DNA of 64,000 bases, from assembly GCF_004664715.2 (NCBI RefSeq), contig NC_051068.1:17976668-18040667 (forward strand). Direction: 5' to 3'. The DNA comes from Peromyscus leucopus. Its lineage: Eukaryota; Chordata; Mammalia; Rodentia; Cricetidae. Both the position numbers and the translations under genes were made by a program. Positions within the stretch are counted from its first letter, which is position 1, and every line of letters starts with the position of its first letter. Below the pieces are notes generated by a model. That model made no database searches and had not been told where the DNA came from. It was given only the letters and a program-made list of their open reading frames with translations. This document shows, one piece after another, positions 1-9,867 of the stretch.

Positions 1-472
1 TTTGGAGCCAGCAGCACTTTTGAATGTCTTCTCTCCTCAGGGAAGTTGCTAATGCTTTGACTTTCATGGATGCTGTCAGTTCGTGTTCTGATATATCAGA
101 GTGTCATTCAAACACTCCCATCTCAGCTTTAGCCTTTGCCAAGTACATCTGTGCCAAGTTTGCTGTTCAGTGCTTTAGGAAAGCCTACAGCAGTGTGGCA
201 GCTGACCAGTCGTGAAAACACTGGTACTTGCAGAACCAGCCTGGGCCAGTCTAAGTAGTAAGTTGATTTCTCACAGATTTGTGATTTGACTGAAATTTCT
301 ATATGGAAATTTCAGGTGAAGTATTTAAATACTCTTTTATACTGTGCTATAAAATTCTCCTTTTTGATTAAGAATTTACCATGACATGGCTGGCTCATTG
401 CCTCATTGATATAGACAAAGGTATGTGTTATTTTGGGAAGTAATATATCCTACAAATGATAATTACTATGGT
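1..472. other. No recognisable feature
   Basis: Apparently unique DNA. A 63-codon open frame (24-215, +) follows a pyrimidine-rich CTCAG that resembles a splice acceptor, but I recognise no protein in it and see no matching donor. I make no gene call. Confidence 0.5.
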
Positions 473-713
473 AGCCGAGGATGTAGCTCAGTGGTAGAAT
501 GCTTGTCTAGCATATACAAGGCCCTAGCCTAGGTTCAACTTCCAGAACCCTGACTGTGATGGCTCATTATTTTGGCATTTGGGAGTGAAGGCAGTAGGAT
601 CAAAAGTTCAAGGTCATCTTTGGTACATATTGAGTTCAAGGCCAATCTGATTATATGAGACTGTCTCAAAAATAAAACAAACAAAAAACAACTAAACAAA
701 AATCCAAACCCAA
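473..713 (+). mobile_element. B4 SINE (ID-B1 fusion), sense
   Basis: The 5' part is ID/tRNA-like, with an A-box-like TAGCTCAGTGGTAGA near 484 and a B-box-like GGTTCAACT near 532. It is followed by a B1-like part (AAGTTCAAGGTCATC near 604, GAGACTGTCTCAAAAA near 657) and an A-rich AAC tail. The ID-then-B1 order is the B4 arrangement. It is diverged and probably old. The flanks share AATTA, a possible remnant of the target duplication. Confidence 0.8.
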
Positions 714-1711
714 CAATTATGGCATTTATAGCAAATAATGAGCAGAAGCCTGATACCCAAGACCATGGGACAAAGTTCCCATGAGATGTCACAGAAAAGG
801 AGGCAAAAGTCAAGACCCAGCCATACAAAAGAGCATCTATTTGCAGCATCTGGGCCTGTCTCTACTATTTACAAGCTCTCTATAGGATTGATCATAATAG
901 CCACTTCTCCACAGTCTGCATTTAAATCCTAGAAGGTGGAGAAGTGTCTATCAAGTGCCCTCTATTGATCACTGACATCACAGGTGATGGGTTCTGATGT
1001 GTGTTTCCCATTGGGGTGCTCATTAGCCAAAATACTTCAAAACCATCATTGCATGTTAATGTTCTGTAGGGATCATTCAGTGTAGCATGAGCCTCATTTA
1101 CAGCTGCCTTGATTCTTTACATTGATTCTGTAGATCAATGCACCCAAAATCAATGCTCTGAAAGACAAATTTCAATTTATTAAATGACCAATTCCCTCAA
1201 ATTTACTGACTTAGCAAAAGTGGTTTTGATATTAACTGAAAATGGCTGATGTTAGTTACTGATGATAACACAGACAAAAAATAACGCTAATATTCCCATT
1301 AAAGAATTGGCTAAAAGAATCTAAAAATGCTTAAGATGTTTGAAAGACTAGAGAATGTCTCTCTGGAAGTAGTCAAAATGATCCTAGCATGTATGGAGTG
1401 TTGAAAGCTTGCTTTCAAGCCAAATGGAAGATGTAAATGTGACAGTTTGTTGAAATGTGAAGATCATGCAAAGCACCAGGACTCAGGACTGGCATAGGCC
1501 AGTGTGACTAGGATGATGGAGAGATCAATGAGCTAGATGTGATGGGAAAGTCATGTGACCGCCCACCTAGGTATTAGCTATTTGGAAAGTGCTGAAGGTT
1601 GACATGCTATCTGGGCAAATGTAAACTGGTAATAAGTGAGATTACTAGTTATTGATTCTTCTCCATATGGAAGAATTTTCCTTCTTTCAAATTCATCAAG
1701 TAATAATTTGG
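714..1711. other. Unique non-coding DNA
   Basis: I see no repeat family, coding exon or RNA gene here. The sequence is AT-rich, with only short, unsupported open frames. Confidence 0.5.
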
Positions 1712-1985
1712 GAGGTATGTGTGTGTGCAGTGATTGCAAGTGCACGTGAGTGTGTATTTATGTGGAGATCAGAGGTCAATATTGGGCGTCTACCTCCATC
1801 ACTCTCCACCTTAGCTTCTCAGAGGATCTCTCACAGAACCTGGAGTTCATCAGTTCAGCTAGACTGTCTGTCCAGTGAACCGCAGAAATCCTCCTGTCTC
1901 CATCTTCCAGAACTTCGGTGACAGCACACACCAGCACACCCAGCTTTTTATGATGGTGCTGATCTGAACTTAGGTCTTTGTGCTT
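1712..1985 (-). mobile_element. B4/B3-like composite SINE, antisense
   Basis: Read on the plus strand, this runs from a TG-rich tail through GGAGATCAGAGGTCAA (1762), TCTCTCACAGAACCTGGAG (1827) and CCAGCACACCCAGC to a tRNA-like head. That is the reverse of a common rodent tRNA-derived SINE whose body ends in a TG/CA tail. The head near 1960-1985 is badly decayed. The subfamily is uncertain. Confidence 0.6.
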
Positions 1986-2363
1986 GGGGTGTCATCTCAG
2001 AGCAGATGCTACTCTATGTCAAACCTACACAGCTGTTGGGTTTATTTTTGTTGTTGTTGTTTTGTTTTGTTTTCCTGCATCACTACAGAGCTGGTTCAAC
2101 ACTCAAGAACATGTCATCCTCTGTCATCTAGGTTGCTAGTTGGTAAGTTTAACAAACAATGGAATTAGTATCTGTGTTCCAGTATGTCTTTGTCTCTGTA
2201 GTGGTGGCTGTGGTCAATCATGACTTCTCCATGCTGACAGTAAATTCCCTTAGGCCTGAGTAACTTCACCACAGCAGTTACCAACTTCCTTCATGGTTTG
2301 TCAGCAGCAGTAACTACTGTTGTCATGTGATCTTGTTGGTAACAGTTCTTCATATGTCAGGCA

Positions 2364-2630
2364 TGATGGTTAATCTCCATTGTCATCTCACCTAGATTTG
2401 GAATCTCTTAGATAACACCCTTCTGTGTTCTGTTTCCAGGGATGGGTAACTAGGGAAGTAAGACCCACCCTAAATGTGAATGATCAGCCTCCTTACACTC
2501 CCATTGCTGACATAGCTTCCTCCATGGACCATACCCCCTTTTAAATCCTGAGCCAAAAAAAAAAAATCTCTCTTTATTATATTTCATCTGCCAGGTATTT
2601 TATTATAGCAATGAGAAAAGTAACTGACTG
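2364..2630 (+). mobile_element. ERVL-MaLR (ORR1-like) LTR remnant
   Basis: It starts with TGATGGTTAATCTCC and passes GACCCACCCTAAATGTG. It ends in the typical MaLR 3' block, GCCAGGTATTTTATTATAG then GAGAAAAGTAACTG, after an A-run where the poly-A signal usually lies. MaLR LTRs are non-autonomous relics of ERVL-type elements. I did not find a clean target duplication, so the ends are approximate. Confidence 0.7.
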
Positions 2631-2939
2631 GTATATCAGGCAAACAGTGGCCGAACTATTTTGGGGGTGACCTGGAAGTGCAACCCACCTGCCTTTGTTC
2701 AGAGCAAACTGAGCTCCTCCTGGCACAATACCATTGATCCAGAAAGCAACCAAAGCTGATGTTGCCAAGCAATTGAGCAGACTCCTAGTCTTGGGGGCCT
2801 GAGGCATGAATGGCATCTTCAGGACATGAGCTTGGAGATGTTTTTAGGAGAGGTCGGGGGAAGAGGTGACTGGTTTTGAAGTTCCCATCCTGACACCAAG
2901 GCCTCAGAATTTGTTACTTGAACATATTGAGCACAACTA

Positions 2940-3432
2940 TGTGGTGATATATTGTGTACCTTAATAAACTTTGGCTGAAGATCAGAGGACAGAACAAGCC
3001 ACTAGATTAAACATAGAGGCAGGACAGTGGTGGCACACACCTTTAATCCTAGCACTGGGGAGGAAGAGATCTGTCTGGATCTCTGTGAGTTCAAAGCCAC
3101 CCTGGACTTCATGAGATTGACTCAGTCTAGGAGAGAAACAGCCAGGCAGTGGTGGCACACACCTTTAATCCCAGTACTTGAAATCTCATGCCTTTGCTTG
3201 GGAAGCACACATGCCTTTAATCCCAGGAAGTGATAGCAGGAAGCAGAAAGGTCTAAAAATGCGTGAGGAGACAGGAACTGAGGCTTTTCAGGCTGAGGAG
3301 TCCAAGAGGTAAGATATGGCAGTGACTTGTTCCTTTGTCTCTCTGATCTTTCAGCATTTACCCCAATATCTGGCTAGGGGTTTTATTATTATTATTATTA
3401 TTATTATAAGACCCTGTAACATTCGTGTTACA
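2940..3432. mobile_element. ERV2-like solo LTR with three embedded B1-like modules
   Basis: The 493-bp element begins TGTGGTGATATATTG and ends CATTCGTGTTACA. It is flanked by a perfect 6-bp duplication, CAACTA (2934-2939 and 3433-3438), as expected for an ERV2/ERVK-class solo LTR. Inside are three B1-like starts with CACACCTTTAATCC or a close match, near 3027, 3148 and 3205. The first runs on through GTGAGTTCAAAGCC. An ATT microsatellite lies at 3384-3408. The transcriptional direction is unclear: AATAAA occurs on the plus strand near 2962, while the reverse strand has AATAAAACC near its own 5' end. The family name is not certain. Confidence 0.75.
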
Positions 3433-3581
3433 CAACTATACAGAGATCTTTTTTTTAATGCCCAAAATCTTATAAGGATAAACTTTTCTCTTTTGTTTAT
3501 TCATTTGTTCTGTCAAGAATCATGGCATTATAGGAACAAATGAAGTTTCATACAGCCAGAGTCTTTATAACTAAAACTGCT

Positions 3582-3694
3582 TGTTTTATGAGACAGGTCT
3601 CACTTCTTAGCCAAGGCTGGGCATGAATTCAAGATCCTCCTATCTCAGCTTTCCGAGTGTAGGGATTACAGACACACATCAGCACACCCAGCTT
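3582..3694 (-). mobile_element. B1-like SINE fragment, antisense
   Basis: GAGACAGGTCTCACTTCTTAG, GGCTGGGCATGAATTCAAG and GGGATTACAGACACACATC are the diverged reverse complement of a B1 body. There is no A-tail or clear duplication, so this is an old fragment. Confidence 0.65.
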
Positions 3695-3821
3695 ACATCC
3701 ATTATATGTTCTCTTGAACACTTGCTGTATTAGAGAATTTTTAGCAGCAGATAGATGTGTTTATAATAACACAAGGACACGGAATGCCAAGCTGTTCTTC
3801 AAGAACAAGATTTTCATTCCT

Positions 3822-3890
3822 TAGAGCGGAAACCGGATTTTGCACACACTAGGTGAGTGCTCTGTCACTAGGCTACCTGCCCATCTCACT
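3822..3890 (-). mobile_element. ID-like SINE remnant, antisense
   Basis: The segment resembles the reverse complement of the ID head: GGATTTTGCACACACTAGG, then GAGTGCTCTGTCACTAGGCTA. ID elements derive from the BC1 RNA/tRNA-Ala lineage. This copy is too decayed to be a functional Pol III promoter. Confidence 0.45.
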
Positions 3891-4170
3891 CCCTTTTTAT
3901 TTTTTATCCTGAGATAGAGTCTTGTCGTGTTATTCAACTTGGCACTGAATTAAGCTGAAATGAATGTTGCTTGGGTATTGTTGCTAGGTTTGGCTTATCT
4001 CACAAGTTGCTCTTCTCTCTCAGTGGGAATGTTGTCATTCTCTGAACCATTAGCCCAGCTTCAGTTGCCACTCATCCATCAAGCATGCCTGTGCTCAAGC
4101 TACAAAGAGATCAGCTTTTGTTATCTGACCAGGGTCTCGTCAACCTTTGTGTAAACTGAATGGTTCCAAA

Positions 4171-4350
4171 ACGTGGTGTGGTGGTACTCACTATAATCCT
4201 ATTACTTGAGGAGGCAGGAGGATGGACTTCAAGGCCATTCTGGTCTACATAGAAAGACCCTGTCTCAAATACCTAAGGACTTGGGATATAGCCCAATGGT
4301 AGAGTGCTTGTTTAGCATACCCAATGAACTGGCCTCTGGTCCTCAGCAAA
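4171..4350 (+). mobile_element. B1-like unit followed by ID-like unit
   Basis: A B1-like body (GGTGGTACTCACTATAATCC, AGGCAGGAGGATGGACTTC, AAGACCCTGTCTCAAA) is followed at about 4277 by an ID-like body (GGGATATAGCCCAATGGTAG, GTGCTTGTTTAGCATAC). This is the reverse of the usual B4 order. A similar unit with related upstream flank lies at 5820-5993, suggesting either a shared composite family or a local duplication. Confidence 0.6.
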
Positions 4351-4500
4351 ACAGAGAAAATAGTTTTAAAAGATTACTGCCTATTTTCTCTGTTTTAATT
4401 CAGTCAAGAAAACTTATTACAGGTGAGCCAGTGGGATGGAGTGCAATTCAGTTACTCTATAACTGAAAAACACCAAAGCTCTACAAAGGTCTATGGTTAC

Positions 4501-4818
4501 TGTGGTGGTTTGAATGAAAATAGTCCCCATAGGCTCAGAGAGGGGCATTATTGGGAGGCGTGGCCTTGTTGGAGGCCTTTAAGGTTTCAAATGCTCAAGC
4601 CATGCCCATTCTCTTTTCCTGCTGTCTGTCTGCTAATCCAGATATAGAACTCTCAGCTCCTTCTCCAGCACCATGTCTGCCTGCATGCCACCATGCTTCC
4701 TGCCATGACAATAATGGACTAAACCTCTGAACTGTAAGCCGGCCCTAATTAAATGTTTTCATTTATAAGAGTTGCCATGGTCATGGTGTCTCTTCAGAGC
4801 AATAGAAACCCTAAGACA
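4501..4818 (+). mobile_element. ERVL-MaLR (MT/ORR1-type) solo LTR
   Basis: The 318-bp element starts TGTGGTGGTTTGAATG and ends AGAAACCCTAAGACA. It has a perfect 5-bp duplication, GTTAC (4496-4500 and 4819-4823), the size expected for ERVL/MaLR. Landmarks include GGCGTGGCCTTGTTGGAGG, CAGCACCATGTCTGCC and TAATTAAATG near the 3' end. It is a complete LTR with no internal region, so it arose by LTR-LTR recombination or as a non-autonomous relic. Confidence 0.85.
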
Positions 4819-4823
4819 GTTAC

Positions 4824-5550
4824 CATGCCTCAGGGAACCAGCATGGACTTGGGTTCTAGAAAGCCAGATGCGAGTGATCTGTTATGTTCACAAAAGTTAG
4901 ATCTGGGGATAGAAATGATGAGACTTTGCAGACTGCCCACCAAGGTGGTATGGTGGCCCGGCTTCCTTCTCTATCACTGCAATAGCACAGTGAGAAAGAT
5001 GTTATCTGTGCAATGTCTTTGAGAGTAAGGATTTGAAACCAATGGATGAACGAATTGAGGAAACGTTGATTGCTTTCCCCCATCCTTTAGGAATCAGGTT
5101 TTTCTTTTGTTGTTTAAGAGGCTGTGGGAAGGGCGGACAGCAGTGGATGAACTCAAGCCAAGTGGTTTGGGTTTGGGGAATTCTGGTCAGACAGCAACAG
5201 GAAGTGGGTATGTCTGCTTCTTAGTAGTCCATGGAACACAGTAGACAGGCATATCAGGAAGCACCCTGCTCTTCCCCTTCCCTCAAATATGACTGACAGA
5301 AAAGAAGGCCAATGGGTAAATTCAAACATCTCAGGATAGAGGGAAAAGCATAATTCACTTTCTGCTTTTATTTGCTAGAATAAAGGAGAACTTTATTTAA
5401 AAAAATTAAAAACACACAAGGTTGTTGAGCATTATAGTGGCTTGTTGAAATTAAGAAGCCAAGCAGAGGAAAAGAAATCATAATATTTTTGTTTCTCTCC
5501 TTATATCTCCTTTTCCCCCTCCCCCTCCCCACTCTGTTTTATTGTTATTG
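4824..5550. other. Unique DNA, no feature seen
   Basis: There are no convincing repeats or exons apart from a pyrimidine-rich stretch at about 5505-5531. Confidence 0.45.
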
Positions 5551-5653
5551 TTTTCAAAATCTTGAAATGGGGTCTTGCTCTGCAGTCCACCCTGGCTTCC
5601 TACTTAAATCTCCCTGCCTTCACCTCCTAATTGCTGGGTTGACATGCTCAGCT
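5551..5653 (-). mobile_element. B1-like fragment, antisense
   Basis: GGGGTCTTGCTCTGCAGTCC, CCACCCTGGCTTCC and CTCCTAATTGCTGGG are the degraded reverse complement of a B1 middle and 5' region. Confidence 0.5.
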
Positions 5654-5819
5654 TCTGCAACCTGCTAAGGGATGCTGGGGGCAGGGTATGCTGCATCCTC
5701 TCTGAGACCCACTCCAGATCTAAGAAAATCTGTTTAATGTCTGAATTCAAAAGAGGGTGGTTCAACTTTGGTTTTGTGATCAGAGTCTCCTCAACCTTCC
5801 AACAAACCAAATGGTTCAA

Positions 5820-5993
5820 ACCCATGGTACTTGCCTATAATTGTAGCACTTGTGGAAACAGGAAGATGGACTTCAAGGCCAACTTGGGCTACACACAGAG
5901 TGACCTTGTCTCAACCTAGAGCTGGGGGTGTAGTTTGATGGTAGAGTGCTTGCCTACCATACACAAAAGATTGGGATTTGATCCTCACCACCT
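5820..5993 (+). mobile_element. B1-like unit followed by ID-like unit (paralogue of 4171-4350)
   Basis: The B1-like part has GCCTATAATTGTAGCACTTG, GATGGACTTCAAGGCC and TGACCTTGTCTCAA. The ID-like part has GGGGGTGTAGTTTGATGGTAG and GTGCTTGCCTACCATAC. The order and about 50 bp of 5' flank (5764-5820) resemble the copy at 4114-4350. Confidence 0.6.
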
Positions 5994-6283
5994 TGAAGAA
6001 GGAGAAGCAGGGGTGGCAAAGAAGAGGAAGAAAAAGAGAGAACATTGTTTTAGGCTAAGAACTTAAAAGAAGAATGGCCACGGTCTGCAAATAGGTGGAC
6101 TGCAGAAATGAAGACATGAAAAGGTTACGACTCTGAGAAATACATTCCAGACTGTTACTGGCTGTGTCTGAATCTGTTTCACTCTGATGGACCTTGTGGT
6201 CCCCCTAGGGACCTTTGCAGATCTAGAAGCACCTTCCTCACATCACCCACCCTCAACCTTCCCCAACATTCTCAACAACTGAG

Positions 6284-6395
6284 GCAGGAGCAATGGCTCA
6301 CACCTGTAATCCCAGCACTGAGAGATACAGGCAGGAGGATCAGGTGTCCGTGGTCATCCTCAGCTACAAAGTTCATTCTAGGTTAGTAACATAAA
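6284..6395 (+). mobile_element. B1-like SINE
   Basis: GCAATGGCTCACACCTGTAA, TCCCAGCACTGAGAGA and GGCAGGAGGATCAGGTG match a B1 5' half. The 3' part is degraded and leads into a TTTG repeat that replaces the A-rich tail. Confidence 0.65.
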
Positions 6396-6443
6396 GGTTT
6401 TTTGTTTGTTTGTTTGTTTGTTTGTTTGTTTGTTTGTTTGTTT
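6396..6443. repeat. (TTTG)n microsatellite
   Basis: There are about eleven tandem TTTG units directly after a SINE, which is a common birthplace for such repeats. Confidence 0.9.
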
Positions 6444-6842
6444 CCAGTGATGAAAAGCATTAAGCTAAACTTCCAAAAGAGATCCACCAGTTGGGGAGCA
6501 TGAGCTGGTAGTTTTTTTCCATAGAGCTCAGCAATGCCAGAGAGTGCATAGGCCCCAAGAGACCATCATTTTCTGAGATGGGTCTCTGCAGGCCTTAGCA
6601 TTGTGAGAGTACTTAGCATTGTGATGCTTATGAAACTACTTCATACAGAGAGGGAAAAAATTACCTACCAGAGCAATTTCAAATCGTATTTTAAAATGCA
6701 AAATAGAAATGACACAAAGCAAAGTGGTTGTGGTTAAGAAATTACCGTGGCAAGAAGACAAGGTAATAGACTCCTTCAAAGTGGTGGCAAAGCACTTATT
6801 AAATGCCTACAGTATGCCCAACACTCTGGAGATTAAAAAAGC

Positions 6843-6943
6843 CGCTTCACTGTGTAACTCAGGAGGCTGAGGCAAGAGGATCGAGAGTTCAAAGCTTGTC
6901 TGAATTACACAAAGAGAACCAGTTTCAGGAAAAAAAAAAAAGA
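6843..6943 (+). mobile_element. B1 3' fragment
   Basis: AGGAGGCTGAGGCAAGAGGA, GAGAGTTCAAAGC and AAGAGAACCAGTTTCAGG are followed by an A-run at 6930-6941. The 5' end is missing or mutated. Confidence 0.55.
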
Positions 6944-7197
6944 AAACACGCAAAATATAATCCGTCCCCGGTACAGACTGCAGAGCTCCTATTTCAAACT
7001 GGTCTTTAAAAGCACTTGGAGGACACACAATGGTGTGTTTATCAGTGTGCTTGTGTGCAATGCCATGCTGTTAACTCACACATCCTAAACAACAAAAGCT
7101 AATGAACAAACAAAGCCTGATTTGTAGTGCTGCCCAGTTTCCGTGGTGTAAATCCTCCCACCGAGTCTGTCACTGGCTACAGAGCTGAGGGAACTTG

Positions 7198-7253
7198 CCC
7201 ATCTGAGTCAGCCAAGCTGGCTTAGCAGCCAGGGAGGAGGAAGGAAGGCCAGC
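7198..7253. repeat. Left arm of a local inverted repeat
   Basis: This arm begins CCCATCTGAGTCAGCCAAGC and ends GGAAGGAAGGCCAGC. It is the near-exact reverse complement of 7847-7913. A second matching block, CTGTCACTGG at 7167-7176, pairs with the CCAGTGACAG that starts at 7913. The arm lies just outside the L1 that separates the copies and is not part of that L1. Confidence 0.8.
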
Positions 7254-7306
7254 TTGTCAGATTCCTGGATGGGATGCCTTCACAGGGTATGAGAAGGGAT
7301 GAACTC

Positions 7307-8456
7307 TTAAAAAATGTTTACATTAATTTTTTTCATACAATATATTTTGAATATATATTATTTTCTCTCTCCCAACTTATCCCAGGTCTGCCCCATCTCC
7401 CTACCTACCCAACTTCATTTTTTTCTCTCTCTCAAAAGAAAATAAAAGAAAAAAGAAAGAAAGAAACAAAGAAAGAAAGAGGAAGAAAGAAAAGAAGATA
7501 AAGTAAAAACAAATTAAAAATCAACTAATAAGACAAAATAGTAAGAAGTGCACAAAGAAATACATGGAGTCCTTTTCATGTTGGCCAACTACTCCTGGGC
7601 TTGTGGGGATACCCACTGACAGGACACTGGAGAAAACGGATTTTCCCTTTCCCAGCAGGTATCAATTGCAAATCGATTCTTGGTTGGGGGGGGGGGACTT
7701 CGTGCTCACTTCCCCTTCACAGTGCTGGGCTTTTGTCTGCTTTGAAGCTGTGTAAGTCTGGCATGTGCTGTAAGTCTCTGTGCATTTATATACACATCAG
7801 TTCTCTTGTGTTTGGAAGACACTGTTTCCTTGAATTATCCATACCCGCTGGCCTTCCTTCCTCCTCCCTGGCTGCCTGTCTGCTGAAGCCAGCTTGACTG
7901 ACTCACAGATGGGCCAGTGACAGGATTGTAAGATCACCCTTTACAGTCTTTCTGTCTCCTCTTCCATAGATTCCTGAGCCTTGAGGTCAGGATTTTGATG
8001 AAGACATCCCATTTAAGACTGAGTCTCTCACCCTCTGCATATTTTCCAGTTGTGGATCTTTGTGCTAATTACTGTCTACAGCAAAAAGAAGCTTCTCTGA
8101 TGATAGACTGATGATGGCACTTACAGATGAGTAGAGCAGTATGTCATTAGGAGTCATTTTTTTGATACATTCCTTTAGCAGAATAATAGCAGTAGGTTTC
8201 CCCTAGGCCCATGCCTGTCTGGTCTCAGGTTCTTGCCACTTTTGCAGTGTCAGGTACGGGTTCCGTCTCATGAAGTGGGCCTTAAATGCAATAAAAGTGG
8301 TTGCTCATTCCCATAACATTTGTTCCACCTTTGCGCCAGTCTGTCCTGTTGTCTGTTTCAGTGGTGGGGGGTGGGGTGGGGGAGGTAGCTGGGTGATACT
8401 GATGGATACTTTCCTCCTCTAGGAGTGTGGAAAGTATCTTCCAGCCATGGAGATAA
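7307..8456 (-). mobile_element. LINE-1 (Lx-like) 3' end and 3' UTR, antisense
   Basis: The 3' terminus lies at about 7307-7345 (CATACAATATATTTTGAAT). The 3' UTR then runs on the minus strand: a purine-rich tract (7436-7500), GATACCCACTGACAGG, TGTTTCCTTGAATTATCC, AGCAGAATAATAGCAGTAGG and GTAGCTGGGTGATACTGATG. The same landmarks in the same order occur in the antisense L1 at 31818-33180, confirming a shared family. There is no ORF2 here, so the copy is 5' truncated in the UTR. About 90 bp at 7847-7938 is foreign to L1. Confidence 0.8.
7847..7923. repeat. Inverted copy of 5' flank inserted inside L1
   Basis: It is the reverse complement of 7198-7253 plus CTGTCACTGG (7167-7176), with small insertions and a deletion of about 20 bp between the two matching blocks. 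It interrupts the L1 3' UTR between GAATTATCCATACCC and TTACAGTCTTTCTG, and the family paralogue (32235-32300) has no equivalent. Confidence 0.75.
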
Positions 8457-9544
8457 ACCTACTTGGATTATTCTCCTGCTTCTCACCTCTTAGCACAGCC
8501 TGTGGATAGAGTCCAAACTTTTATAGCCACTAGTTATTTCATTTTCTGCTTTCTTCTATATATTGGAAAAATCATAAAATTCATATAAATTTTTTTAAAA
8601 TGTATGTGAACAAAAGCACAGAAATAGGAACAAATGCAGTTTGACAGTTTCAATTTGATTTGATCTGATGGAAGTGAATAAGGCAGGGGACATGAAATAT
8701 GAGATTGCATGGGAGGGCATCAATGCATGTGGCCTCAGCTATTAACTGCCACTGTTACACTCTTCCTAAGTTGTGCCAAAGAACTCAGTATGTTATTTCT
8801 CCTTAGAACTGTAACTCATTTGTTAAACTTGGAATTTGGGTATTTGTAGAAAAATATCACCAACATGAACCAAAATGCGAATTAGGAATTGGAGAGAAAC
8901 ATTCCATCTTGTTCATAGGGAAATAAGCAGCTTAAATTGAAATAATAGTTACTGTGGAATGAAATCAATGGCATCAGGTTGTCTATTATGCTGCTATGTT
9001 CCAGGCCCCTCTCCCTGCTCTGAATGACTGAATACTTTGCTGCACCGAAAACAGTATGCACTGGAATGGATGTATGGAACTTCACAGGGCTCTTAAATTA
9101 CAGACAGTGTTCTTTCTAATCACTGAGTTCAAAAGGAATAAATGACACATCAATGCCCATGCTGGAAGCCCATGTTGTAAAAGGGAAGTGAACAGAATGT
9201 AACAATCACAGCAAGCTGGTGCTGGAGGAGAGGAGGAGACTACAGAGAAGGGTGGCCATGCTGCTTCATGGATTGCACATCACTCCATTAGCATCTTGTG
9301 GTATTAAATAGCACCCCAGTAAATAATGCTTAGCACAAAAGCACACAGAAAACACTCATTGTATCTTCAGCACTCTCTACATAATGCAGTCGGCACCCTA
9401 CAGACGCACATCAAACTGAGGAAACAGGAAAACAACAACAAATGCTCGCCTAAAATGCAGAATTCAGGAATAGAGGCTTCCAGAGGGGCCTCACTTTATT
9501 GGAAACTCCTTACACAAAGTTTCCCTAGACTAGCTGTATTAAAG
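8457..9544. other. Unique DNA, no feature seen
   Basis: This is AT-rich sequence without recognisable repeats or exons. Confidence 0.45.
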
Positions 9545-9553
9545 CCCAGGTTA

Positions 9554-9697
9554 GCTGGGCGGTGGTGGCACACACCTTTAATCCCAGCACTCAGCAGGCA
9601 GATCTCTGTGAGTTCGAGGCCAGCCTGGGCTACAGAGTGAGTTCCAGGAAAGGCACAAAGCTACAGAGAAACCCTGTCTTGGAAAAAAAAATAATAA
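9554..9697 (+). mobile_element. B1 SINE with target duplication
   Basis: It starts GCTGGGCGGTGGTGGCACAC and continues with GTGAGTTCGAGGCCAGCC, AGGAAAGGCACAAAGC and GAAACCCTGTCTTGG plus an A-tail. The flanking duplication CCCAGGTTA is perfect (9545-9553 and 9698-9706). About 15 bp of the GGGAGGCAGAGGCAG region is deleted. It is fairly young, with a cricetid-type 3' half. Confidence 0.9.
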
Positions 9698-9785
9698 CCC
9701 AGGTTAACACAGAGGCCTCATTGGTGGCATCCACTGAGCAAATGCGACACATCAATTATCAGAGGTCATTTTCAAGTCTGACCTG

Positions 9786-9867
9786 ATAAGACACACATCT
9801 GTAATTGCAGCTATTCAGGATGTCGAGTCTGAGGATGGAAAATTTAAGGCCTGCCTGGATTATAGAG
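9786..9867 (+). mobile_element. B1-like fragment
   Basis: ACACATCTGTAATTGCAGC, TATTCAGGATGTCGAGTC and AAGGCCTGCCTGGATTATAG form a B1 fragment that ends where the antisense MaLR LTR begins. The LTR probably inserted into it. Confidence 0.5.

Noticed and set aside
24..215. Possible exon after a CTCAG acceptor-like site
   Set aside because: It has no recognisable protein, no donor site, and a length expected by chance.
473..560. tRNA-like A and B boxes
   Set aside because: They belong to the ID head of a B4 SINE. No cloverleaf of a functional tRNA is formed.
2577..2816. 79-codon minus-strand frame with a short hydrophobic stretch
   Set aside because: Its C-terminal part is MaLR LTR sequence. 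I do not recognise the remainder as any protein family.
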